A stretch of 42,636 nucleotides of DNA from Clostridia bacterium (GTDB lineage: Bacteria > Bacillota_A > Clostridia > Oscillospirales > QAKW01): NCBI GenBank assembly GCA_017396865.1, contig JAFQKO010000018.1:1-42636 (forward strand), in the 5' to 3' direction. The notes under the pieces were generated by a model. The model did no database searches and was not told where the DNA came from. It saw only the letters and a list, made by a program, of their open reading frames with translations. The position numbers were made by a program, and so were the translations under genes. This document shows positions 7,509 to 13,680 of this stretch, piece by piece (the first letter of the stretch is position 1; each line of letters begins with the position of its first letter).

Positions 7509-8141
7509 TTAATAACGGGCAACAACATATCCCTTTTTATATATCTGTTCAAAAGCTTCTTCTTTGTTTGAAATAATATAATCTAAAATATGCCGATTAT
7601 CTAATTTGATTTTCAAGCACTCTAACATTTTAAGGGTAGTTGGATTAACAGAAATAGTTACGAACTGTTCCTTTGACAGAGAAAATTGCAAATATATTTC
7701 AATTCTCTTACAATAATTACCTGTTACAACCATTTTATCTAAATGATTATAATAAAACAATTCATCATTTACATACATACCATGCTTATCGAACTTTAGA
7801 GAAAATTCTCCAGTAGAAAAATCATAAATTTCAAGTGCTTCTTCTTTTGAAGTGTCAAAATCATATCGTTCCAATTCGGTTTTAATAGTTTTTTTGCGAA
7901 CAAAGGGTACGCAAGAAAGAAAAGCAATAGAAATTACAACCATTGCTCCCAAACACAATAAACCGTGAACTAAATATTTTTCATCGTCTATTTCCATTAG
8001 AACAGCAAACGCCCCTATGAGCAAAAAGCAAACAACAGCATAGATTGGTGTCAGTATGTAGGACACTGTGAAATTCAAAGGCAACATTTGAGTTTTTTCG
8101 TATGCTACAATTTCTTTTAATCCTACTTTTTCTTTAGCCAC
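7509..8141 (-). CDS. Membrane protein with two TM helices, YcxB-like layout
   Basis: This 210-residue protein has two transmembrane helices at about 26-48 and 57-80. A soluble C-terminal domain of about 130 residues contains the beta-rich run FDKHGMYVNDELFYYNHLDKM. The layout resembles YcxB-like proteins: an N-terminal helical hairpin in the membrane and a cytoplasmic C-terminal domain. That match is tentative and no function can be assigned. The start is GTG 8141 behind AAGG. A good promoter lies at 8162-8190. The gene is much AT-richer than the core genome and sits between structured elements C and D, consistent with accessory DNA. Confidence 0.6.
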   Translation of the reverse strand: MAKEKVGLKEIVAYEKTQMLPLNFTVSYILTPIYAVVCFLLIGAFAVLMEIDDEKYLVHGLLCLGAMVVISIAFLSCVPFVRKKTIKTELERYDFDTSKEEALEIYDFSTGEFSLKFDKHGMYVNDELFYYNHLDKMVVTGNYCKRIEIYLQFSLSKEQFVTISVNPTTLKMLECLKIKLDNRHILDYIISNKEEAFEQIYKKGYVVARY

Positions 8142-8161
8142 AACATCACCGCCTTAATTAA

Positions 8162-8190
8162 ATTATAACATAATGCAAACAAATAAGCAA
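8162..8190 (-). promoter_or_regulatory. Sigma-A promoter for the 210-residue membrane protein
   Basis: On the minus strand, TTGCTT (8185-8190) and TATAAT (8162-8167) are spaced by 17 bases. Confidence 0.65.
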
Positions 8191-8239
8191 TATTAACGCA
8201 TTTCGGTCGTTCGAATCCATATTGTCCTGAATTTCAGTG

Positions 8240-8265
8240 CAATCAGGGGACAGTTCTGTGATTGA
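8240..8265. repeat. Single arm of the 48-bp palindromic repeat
   Basis: CAATCAGGGGACAGTTCTGT plus GATTGA matches the left half of the palindrome that recurs between 27.2 and 31.4 kb, with one mismatch in the arm. The right arm is absent, so this is a partial copy. Confidence 0.6.
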
Positions 8266-8269
8266 AAGT

Positions 8270-8483
8270 AAAAGCCGCCGGGGCGGCGGCAGAGGGCACT
8301 ATTGTATAGTAGAAATTGTAAATCGAGCAGGCTGACACAGTGGATACTCGTTGCGCTCGGTTTTCGGCGACCGCCCCGGGCGGTTCACGCCGAAACCGTC
8401 GAGCAACGAGACACGGCAGTCCTCAATGCCTATCGCGGCATTGAGGCTGCCTCAACGAACTTTTTTGCCTTGCAAAAAAGTTC
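8270..8483 (-). other. Structured element D, three hairpins 3' of tRNA-Tyr
   Basis: Three consecutive hairpins are seen. The first (8347-8410) is long, with apical CCGCCC/GGGCGG. The second (8416-8450) has the loop TATCGC. The third (8457-8483) is GAACTTTTTTGC/GCAAAAAAGTTC. Element E at 12304-12453 has the same three at the same spacing, but with different, compensated stem sequences. On the minus strand the element ends in a GCCGCC/GGCGGC hairpin with a T-run (8270-8287). It therefore could be a short transcript downstream of the tRNA operon, with its own terminator. No protein is encoded. It could alternatively be a mobile palindromic DNA element. Confidence 0.5.
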
Positions 8484-8505
8484 GATCCAGCGGCTCCCAC
8501 CAAAC

Positions 8506-8535
8506 AAAAACAGCACCCGATTGGGTGCTGTTTTT
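8506..8535 (-). terminator. Terminator of the tRNA-Thr/Tyr operon
   Basis: The stem AAAAACAGCACCC/GGGTGCTGTTTTT lies 3 bases past the tRNA-Tyr CCA end. Flanking bases extend the pairing: CTCCCACCA at 8494-8502 is complementary to the tRNA 3' end at 8539-8547. Confidence 0.85.
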
Positions 8536-8538
8536 GTG

Positions 8539-8623
8539 TGGTGGGAGAGGGTGGATTCGAACCACCGAAGCGAGACGCAACAGATTTACAGTCTGCCCCC
8601 TTGGGCCACTCGGGAACTCTCCC
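8539..8623 (-). tRNA. tRNA-Tyr(GTA)
   Basis: The 85-nucleotide type II tRNA has acceptor stem GGGAGAG/CTCTCCC and anticodon GTA in the loop context CTGTAAATC. It has a long variable arm, the T-loop GGTTCGAATCC and an encoded CCA. It follows tRNA-Thr by 4 bases in the same transcript. Confidence 0.95.
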
Positions 8624-8627
8624 ATAT

Positions 8628-8703
8628 TGGAGCTGGCGAACGGAATCGAACCATCAACCTGCTGATTACAAATCAGCTGCTCTGCCAATTGAGCTACGCC
8701 AGC
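8628..8703 (-). tRNA. tRNA-Thr(TGT)
   Basis: The 76-nucleotide cloverleaf has acceptor GCTGGCG/CGCCAGC and anticodon TGT within GATTTGTAATC. It has T-loop GGTTCGATTCC, discriminator T and encoded CCA. It is the first gene of a two-tRNA operon. Confidence 0.95.
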
Positions 8704-8751
8704 GCATTGACGCTGCCTTTGTTGATAGCGACTCGCGTCGTTACCTTAGAT

Positions 8752-8780
8752 AGTATAATCATTCGGCGGCATTTTGTCAA
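8752..8780 (-). promoter_or_regulatory. Strong sigma-A promoter of the tRNA operon
   Basis: On the minus strand, consensus TTGACA (8775-8780) and TATACT (8752-8757) are spaced by 17 bases, about 49 bases upstream of tRNA-Thr. Confidence 0.9.
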
Positions 8781-8839
8781 GATTTTTTTTGAAAATTATT
8801 AAAATATTTTTAAAAGCATCGGGCAACAGCCGTTTTTGC

Positions 8840-9616
8840 TCACCGATAATTCTCCAGCACCGCCTCACCCGAGGAAAAGGCCAGCACCTCATCCCCGACC
8901 CGAAGCAGCAGCTCCGCGCCGTCGCTGATCCCGACCACCGTGCCGCGAAACCGCTCCGCACCCCGCACGACGGTCACCGTTTTACCCTGCAGATAGGAGC
9001 GCTCCCGATAGCTTGCCGACAAAGCAGGATTTTCCAAATCCCGATAGTATGCAAAGAATCGATCCAGAATCGCCCGCGCCAGCCGCTCCCGCAGGCCGCT
9101 TTGAGGCTGCTCCAACAAAGCGCCCGCAATGGTCGACAGTTCGCCAAACCCATCCTCGGGTGCAAAAACGTTCAGCCCGATCCCCAGCGCACAATAGGCC
9201 AGCCCGCCCTCGGGGCGCAGCGCCCCTTCGGCAAGGATGCCGCAGACCTTTTTATCCTCAAGATACAGATCGTTGACCCACTTGATCTTCAGTGCAAGCC
9301 CCGTCACCTGCTCCACCGCCTCGGCCACCGCAACCCCTGCGGCAACCGTCAGCTTCAAGGCATCGACCGCCTTGCCTGCGGGGCGCAGCAAAAGGGTAAA
9401 ATAAAGCCCCGAGCCGGCAGGCGAAAAAAAGCTGCGCCCCAAGCGGCCGCGGCCTGCTGTTTGATACTCGGCAAACAGCACCGTGCCCTCCGCTGCGCCC
9501 TGCTGCGCCAGCTCCTTCACGATACGGTTGGTGGAATCCACCTGCTCCTCGATCAGGATATGATAATCGCCGCCGATCAACTCTTTATTTAATTTTTGAA
9601 ATTTTCTTATACTCAT
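8840..9616 (-). CDS. birA: Biotin--[acetyl-CoA-carboxylase] ligase, class I
   Basis: This 258-residue enzyme activates biotin with ATP and attaches it to the biotin carrier domain of carboxylases. It carries the biotinyl-adenylate loop GRGRLGR (55-61), the KWVNDLY motif (112-118) and the C-terminal SH3-like domain (about 210-258). There is no N-terminal winged-helix domain, so it is a class I ligase without direct repressor function. Length fits that class. It is cytoplasmic. The start at ATG 9616 has only an A-rich leader and no clear Shine-Dalgarno, so the exact start is less certain. It is read toward the tRNA operon, whose promoter begins about 60 bases past its stop, and no terminator is visible between them. 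Confidence 0.92.
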   Translation of the reverse strand: MSIRKFQKLNKELIGGDYHILIEEQVDSTNRIVKELAQQGAAEGTVLFAEYQTAGRGRLGRSFFSPAGSGLYFTLLLRPAGKAVDALKLTVAAGVAVAEAVEQVTGLALKIKWVNDLYLEDKKVCGILAEGALRPEGGLAYCALGIGLNVFAPEDGFGELSTIAGALLEQPQSGLRERLARAILDRFFAYYRDLENPALSASYRERSYLQGKTVTVVRGAERFRGTVVGISDGAELLLRVGDEVLAFSSGEAVLENYR

Positions 9617-9632
9617 ACTTTTATTTTAACAT

Positions 9633-9660
9633 AAAAAACCGCCCTTTACAAGGCGGTTTT
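9633..9660. terminator. Terminator after the Gfo/Idh/MocA dehydrogenase
   Basis: The stem AAAACCGCC/GGCGGTTTT has a T-run on the minus strand, just past the dehydrogenase stop. It sits immediately upstream of birA. Confidence 0.8.
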
Positions 9661-9665
9661 CTATA

Positions 9666-10700
9666 TTAGAAGTTATAGTCGGGCTCAACCGTTTTCAGCT
9701 CGGTGGCAGAATCAACGATCGCCATGCAGGCGGCGCAGGTCTTAGCGCCCTCCAGCGCGGTGGTGACCACCGGCTTATCCTCCAACACGATCTCGCAGAA
9801 TTCGTTAAATTCTCCGATGGTATTATGATCGGCAAGCTTGACGGGATATTTGATCGACGCATTGATGGCATTGAGGCCCTCATAAATGCTGTCGTTCACC
9901 TCAGCCTTAAAGACCTCCATAAACCGATTCTTATTATCGACTATGATGGTACCCTTGGTGCCGTACAGCACGGTGCGCATGGTATAATTGCGCTTACAGC
10001 CGATGGAAACGAACACCTTACCGATCACGTTATTGGGGAACTGCATCACGGCAACGGTGGTGTCGTCGTAGGGCAGGCCGGGGAAATACTTCCGATTGGA
10101 ATAGGCCGTTACGCGCTCGGGATCGCCCGCGATCCAGCGAAGCAGGTCAACGGCATGGCAGCCGCCGCCGATCACGCCGTTGCGCAGAGGATCATCGCGC
10201 CAGCCACCCTTCATCACGATGCCGGTATAATCGTGGGCGTATTCACTCTCCACAAAGGTCAGCTCGCCGATCTCACCCCGCTCCACCAATTTCTTGGCGG
10301 CGGCAAAGCCGGGAGTATAGCGGCAGATCTGCCCCACCATGAACTTCTTATTGCTCGCCTCGGCGGCCTTCACGATGGCAACCAGATCCTCGCGGCAAAG
10401 GGCCAGCGGCTTTTCACACAGCACGTGCTTGCCCGCCTTCAACGCATCCTCCACCATCTCGCGGTGAAGCTGGTCGGGGGTAACGATGACAACGCCGTCG
10501 ATTTCCTCCATGGCGAGCAGATCGTGGTAATCCTGAAAATAATGCTCAACCTTGAACTTCTCGGCGCTCTTCTTGGCCTTTTCCAAATCAATATCACAAA
10601 CAGCGATCAACTTCGCGTTGGGGTTCTTCTCAATGGCGGTCATATGCCCCTCGGCCATACCGCTGCAGGAAATAACGCCCATATTCAAAAGCTTTTTCAT
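9666..10700 (-). CDS. Gfo/Idh/MocA-family oxidoreductase
   Basis: This 344-residue NAD(P)-dependent sugar or cyclitol dehydrogenase has an N-terminal Rossmann domain (MGVISCSGMAEGHM near residue 7, with CDIDLEKA for cofactor binding). The family signature CEKPLAL follows, then a C-terminal alpha/beta substrate domain with GGGCHAVDLLRW, whose His is the usual catalytic position. The substrate cannot be predicted; inositol, sugar acids or aminosugars are typical. The start at ATG 10700 is set by GGGAGG 9 bases upstream, while an ATG 90 bases further up lacks a ribosome site. It has its own promoter (10726-10754) and terminator (9633-9660), so it is monocistronic. It is cytoplasmic. Confidence 0.9.
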   Translation of the reverse strand: MKKLLNMGVISCSGMAEGHMTAIEKNPNAKLIAVCDIDLEKAKKSAEKFKVEHYFQDYHDLLAMEEIDGVVIVTPDQLHREMVEDALKAGKHVLCEKPLALCREDLVAIVKAAEASNKKFMVGQICRYTPGFAAAKKLVERGEIGELTFVESEYAHDYTGIVMKGGWRDDPLRNGVIGGGCHAVDLLRWIAGDPERVTAYSNRKYFPGLPYDDTTVAVMQFPNNVIGKVFVSIGCKRNYTMRTVLYGTKGTIIVDNKNRFMEVFKAEVNDSIYEGLNAINASIKYPVKLADHNTIGEFNEFCEIVLEDKPVVTTALEGAKTCAACMAIVDSATELKTVEPDYNF

Positions 10701-10725
10701 GGTTTTATACCTCCCTTTTGGCTCT

Positions 10726-10754
10726 ATTATATAAAAACCAAAAACGGAAATCAA
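10726..10754 (-). promoter_or_regulatory. Sigma-A promoter for the Gfo/Idh/MocA gene
   Basis: On the minus strand, TTGATT (10749-10754) and TATAAT (10726-10731) are spaced by 17 bases. Confidence 0.7.
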
Positions 10755-10796
10755 TAGGATTTTAGACAATATATATTTGATTTTGGACAAATTCTT

Positions 10797-10991
10797 CTAT
10801 TCTGCCGTTCTGTTTCTGATCAATTGATCAATCGCATCCAGCACACGCTCTTTTCCCATCTTCGGGCATCGCTTTTCATTCAAGATCATCGAGAGATACT
10901 CCGGCGTTACCTCCAGCACCGCCGCCAGCTCCCTTCTGCGAATTTTATATATATGCATTTTTCCTACCGCTTCGGCAATCCAGGGCTCCAA
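10797..10991 (-). CDS. Small HTH regulator, 64 residues
   Basis: This 64-residue protein is little more than a Cro/XRE-like helix-turn-helix. The core RRELAAVLEVTPEYLSMILN matches the turn-and-recognition-helix pattern, followed by a basic tail. It begins with TTG at 10991, preceded by GGAGG at 10998-11002. It is transcribed divergently from the XRE gene at 11143 across a 150-base region rich in TTTCGAAA-like palindromes, a Cro/repressor-type arrangement. It probably binds those sites or is controlled from them. No phage genes are visible nearby. Confidence 0.75.
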   Translation of the reverse strand: MEPWIAEAVGKMHIYKIRRRELAAVLEVTPEYLSMILNEKRCPKMGKERVLDAIDQLIRNRTAE

Positions 10992-11012
10992 AATAACACC
11001 TCCAAAAATTCA

Positions 11013-11109
11013 CATTTCGAGAATTTATAACAAATAATACCATATTTTTCGAAAAAAAGCAATGATTTTTTTGAAATTCATTTTCAAATTGAGAATTTTA
11101 TGGTATAGT
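11013..11109. promoter_or_regulatory. Divergent promoter and operator region
   Basis: The minus promoter is TTGCTT (11057-11062) and TATTAT (11034-11039) with 17-base spacing. The plus promoter is weaker: TTTTCA (11081-11086), 17 bases, TATAGT (11104-11109). Palindromes overlap both: TTTTTCGAAAAA (about 11045-11056) within the minus spacer, and TTGAAATTCATTTTCAA (11071-11087) across the plus -35. GAGAATTT recurs at about 11014 and 11091. These are candidate sites for the two flanking HTH proteins. Confidence 0.5.
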
Positions 11110-11142
11110 ATATTAAACTAAAAAAGAAACGGAGCATCATTC

Positions 11143-11565
11143 ATGACCGCCCTCGGAGCCAACCTCAAACGATTGCGAAAAGAGCGCAATCTCAAGCAAT
11201 ACACCCTTGCCGCGGCATTGGGGATCGCCCGCTCGACCCTCTGCCAATATGAATCGGGGGAACGAACCCCCTCCGACGAGCTCAAGCTCGCCATTGCCGA
11301 TTATTTCGGCGTCACCGTAGATCAACTGCTGCGGGAGTCTCCGCAGACCCTTGCGCTCTCCCACCGCGAGCGGCAGCTGATCGCCGCCTATCGGGCGCAG
11401 CCTGCAATGCAGCCCTCGGTGGATCGGCTGCTGGGGCTGGAAGCCCCCTCTCTCACCCTTGTGGCGGCGCAGGGTGGCGACAAAGCGGCAATTCCCGCCC
11501 AAGCAACCCTGCAGCAGCTGGCCGATCGGGATCTGCAAATTAGCGACGAACCGAAAAAAAGGTAG
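11143..11565 (+). CDS. XRE-family repressor, 140 residues
   Basis: The N-terminal HTH_3 domain (about residues 6-60) contains LKQYTLAAALGIARSTLCQYESG and TPSDELKLAIADYFGVTVDQLL in the classic XRE pattern. The C-terminal 75 residues are Ala/Gln-rich and predicted flexible, a plausible protease-sensitive or oligomerization region. GGAG lies 9 bases before ATG 11143. A membrane ImmA/IrrE-like protease gene follows 57 bases downstream, and a mini-HTH gene diverges upstream. By analogy with ImmR/ImmA pairs of mobile elements, it may be a repressor inactivated by its neighbour. That relationship is inferred from order only. A terminator-like hairpin overlaps its stop codon. Confidence 0.88.
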   Translation: MTALGANLKRLRKERNLKQYTLAAALGIARSTLCQYESGERTPSDELKLAIADYFGVTVDQLLRESPQTLALSHRERQLIAAYRAQPAMQPSVDRLLGLEAPSLTLVAAQGGDKAAIPAQATLQQLADRDLQISDEPKKR

Positions 11566-11580
11566 ATTTTTCGGTTTTTT
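11549..11580 (+). terminator. Terminator or attenuator overlapping the XRE stop
   Basis: The stem AACCGAAAAA/TTTTTCGGTT encloses the TAG stop in its loop and is followed by a T-run. It should reduce read-through into the protease gene. A possible -10 TATACT for that gene sits just after it (11586-11591). Confidence 0.65.
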
Positions 11581-11621
11581 TGCGTTATACTCTAAAAATA
11601 CACAAACCGGAGGTAACGCAA

Positions 11622-12227
11622 ATGAAGCTTTTGAAGTTCTTTTTCAAATATTACGTATTCCGTTCCCTGCGCAAGGTGCAGAATATCGAGGCGGTGATCG
11701 AATCCCATGGCTTTCGGGTTTATCGCTACCGCCCCGAGGAAAGCAGCTCGCAGGTAGCGGGTCTGCTGCGGGATCTCGACTGCGTCGACTATGCCCGCCA
11801 CCACAACAGCTTTCACACCGCCAACCCCATTATTAAAGGGGTCTTCATTCGGCGCGGGCTGAGCCTGGAGGATCAGCGGGAGCTTTTATTCCACGAAGAA
11901 GCCCACATTTGGTACAACCACCCCTATACGGTCAGCTTTACCGAGGAGACCGAAATTCGGCAAGAGGTTGTTGCTAACCGTTTTCTGGCCCGTCTCAAAA
12001 TGCTGAAGGTCGTTTTCTATACCCTTGTTGTTGCGCTCCTTGCCTGCGGCATTCTGCTCACCGCAAAGGCCTGCGCCCAAAGCGACGGCGTCTACGTTAC
12101 CGCAAGCGGAGACTGCTACCATCAGGAGGATTGCCCGCAAATTGCAGGCAATGAAAGCGCCACCGCCATCGAGCTTAGTCAGGCACAGCATCTGGATAAG
12201 CGCCCCTGCAAAATTTGTCGACCGTAA
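11622..12227 (+). CDS. Membrane-anchored ImmA/IrrE-like metalloprotease with Cys-rich C-terminal domain
   Basis: This 201-residue protein has an N-terminal ImmA/IrrE-type zinc peptidase domain. HEEAH (91-95) binds metal and the downstream RQEVVANRFLA (113-123) supplies the third ligand (Glu115). A single transmembrane helix follows (about 127-148). The C-terminal domain has VYVTASGDCYH, CPQ and PCKIC (Cys165, 171, 196, 199; His167), resembling the small Ada-type metal-binding fold. With the positive-inside rule, the protease would face the cytoplasm and the Cys domain the outside. Ordinary ImmA proteins are soluble. The start ATG 11622 follows GGAGG by 8 bases. It likely acts on the XRE protein encoded just upstream; substrate and signal are inference. 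Confidence 0.75.
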   Translation: MKLLKFFFKYYVFRSLRKVQNIEAVIESHGFRVYRYRPEESSSQVAGLLRDLDCVDYARHHNSFHTANPIIKGVFIRRGLSLEDQRELLFHEEAHIWYNHPYTVSFTEETEIRQEVVANRFLARLKMLKVVFYTLVVALLACGILLTAKACAQSDGVYVTASGDCYHQEDCPQIAGNESATAIELSQAQHLDKRPCKICRP

Positions 12228-12237
12228 AAAGAATAAA

Positions 12238-12453
12238 GCCGCGCAAACGCGCGGCGCATCAGGACACTTGTGCAAGTTACGCATAAACTTAACGGCTTGC
12301 AGACACAGAAGATACTCGTTGCGCTCGGTTTTCGGCGACCGCTCCGAGCGGTTCCCGCCGAAACCGTCGAGCAACGAGACACGGCAGTTTCCAAACGCTA
12401 TCGCGCGTTTGGAACTGCCTCAACGAACCTTTTTTGCTTCGCAAAAAAGGTTC
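12238..12453 (-). other. Structured element E, three hairpins 3' of tRNA-Arg
   Basis: The same three hairpins as element D appear at identical spacing: 12315-12378 (apical CCGCTC/GAGCGG), 12384-12418 (loop TATCGC) and 12425-12453 (GAACCTTTTTTGC/GCAAAAAAGGTTC). Loops, junctions and basal pairs are conserved while stem bases change in pairs. On the minus strand it ends in GCCGCGC/GCGCGGC (12238-12255) with a T-rich tail. No protein is encoded. Confidence 0.5.
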
Positions 12454-12471
12454 AAATCTTCAATCTGCGGG

Positions 12472-12511
12472 CCAACAAAAAACACCACCCTGTTCGGGTG
12501 GTGTTTTTTGT

Positions 12512-12514
<3 letters not shown>
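12472..12514 (-). terminator. Terminator fused to the tRNA-Arg 3' end
   Basis: A perfect 19-bp inverted repeat surrounds a 5-base loop. Its right arm includes the encoded CCA of tRNA-Arg (12512-12514), so the hairpin abuts and overlaps the tRNA end. Confidence 0.85.
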
Positions 12515-12588
<74 letters not shown>

Positions 12589-12622
12589 ATATTCATTGGA
12601 GCTCTTTTACAGAGCGGTATAT

Positions 12623-12651
12623 ATCATACCACATCTTTTTCGGAAAATCAA
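12623..12651 (-). promoter_or_regulatory. Sigma-A promoter for tRNA-Arg
   Basis: On the minus strand, TTGATT (12646-12651) and TATGAT (12623-12628) are spaced by 17 bases. It begins 30 bases past the LCP gene stop. Confidence 0.75.
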
Positions 12652-12680
12652 GCCCCAAATGAAATATTTTTTGTTTTTCT

Positions 12681-13667
12681 TTATTCGCCGTACATTTTGC
12701 CTTGGTAGATGAACTCCTGCAAATGCTTTGCGGTGGTATCGGGGTTAAAGGTAAGATACCAAACGCCATCGATCATTCTGCCGCCGTAGCCGTTTTGATC
12801 CACAGGCAGCGGAAAAACGTCGCGGCGGATGATATAATCGGAGACCACCACCTTGGTGGCTACACCGGTGACGTCGGAGCGACCCAGCGTGGTACGCACC
12901 AGATCCAGCAACGACTTTGCGATGGAGGGATAATCGATCAGGCTTTTTTCCTTGATCGCCTCAAAGCAGGCGGTGAGCACCAGCTCGTGCATCTCGGCAC
13001 GCCTTGAGGTGCCGCCCACGTTTTTACGCTCCCGCATCATGCAGAGCACCTGCAAGCCGTTCAGCTTCTGATATCCCACCGCAGGGATCAGCTTGGGCTC
13101 GATCCCCCGCGATTGGGATTCGGCGGCAATCATATTATTGACCGGCGTTAAATAATCCGACGAAACGTCCAGATTAATGCCGCCCAGCTCATCGATCACC
13201 TGCTCCAGATTGGTAAAGTTGATGCAAAGATAATCCACGATATCCAGCCCGAAGTTTTGGTTCAGGGTTTTCACCGCCAAAGCGGGCCCGCCCTTGGCGT
13301 AGGCATGGTTGAGCTTGGTTTTTCCAATCCCCTCCACCAGCACGTAGGAATCCCGCTCGATAGAAGAAAGGCGAATTTCCTTCCGCTCCTCGTCCAGCGT
13401 AACGATGATGATGCCGTCGCTGCGGCCGACCATGGAATCGCTGTTCGTATCGATGCCGAACAGCGCGATATTGCGGATGCTCTCGCTATGGTAATCCTGC
13501 ACCACCACGCCGACCTCATCGGGCTCCAGCGGCGGATCGATCTCCATGCCGCTGAACAGATACAGATAGTAGCCGTACAGCGCACCCGCAAGCACCAATA
13601 TGACCGCAAAAAAGATGATGGCAAATTTAACCCAAAACGCCGTTCGTTTACTCTTAAAATGAAACAT
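12681..13667 (-). CDS. LytR-CpsA-Psr (LCP) family protein
   Basis: LCP enzymes transfer polyprenyl-linked glycopolymers such as teichoic acids or capsule to peptidoglycan on the outer face of the membrane. This 328-residue protein has a short basic cytoplasmic N-terminus, one transmembrane anchor (about 14-37) and an extracellular LCP domain. The LCP signature includes GRSDGIIIVTLD, the conserved Arg/Asp of SIERDSYV, and the late MMRERKNVGG segment. It starts at ATG 13667, 13 bases after the acetate kinase stop, without a good ribosome site. Translation probably depends on coupling to ackA. It sits at the end of the ackA transcript; no terminator is visible before the tRNA-Arg promoter. Confidence 0.88.
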   Translation of the reverse strand: MFHFKSKRTAFWVKFAIIFFAVILVLAGALYGYYLYLFSGMEIDPPLEPDEVGVVVQDYHSESIRNIALFGIDTNSDSMVGRSDGIIIVTLDEERKEIRLSSIERDSYVLVEGIGKTKLNHAYAKGGPALAVKTLNQNFGLDIVDYLCINFTNLEQVIDELGGINLDVSSDYLTPVNNMIAAESQSRGIEPKLIPAVGYQKLNGLQVLCMMRERKNVGGTSRRAEMHELVLTACFEAIKEKSLIDYPSIAKSLLDLVRTTLGRSDVTGVATKVVVSDYIIRRDVFPLPVDQNGYGGRMIDGVWYLTFNPDTTAKHLQEFIYQGKMYGE

Positions 13668-13680
13668 GGCGTACGCGCAC

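Noticed and set aside
8209..8224. tRNA T-arm-like CGTTCGAATCC sequence
   Set aside because: No acceptor stem, anticodon arm or CCA can be folded around it; at most a fragment.
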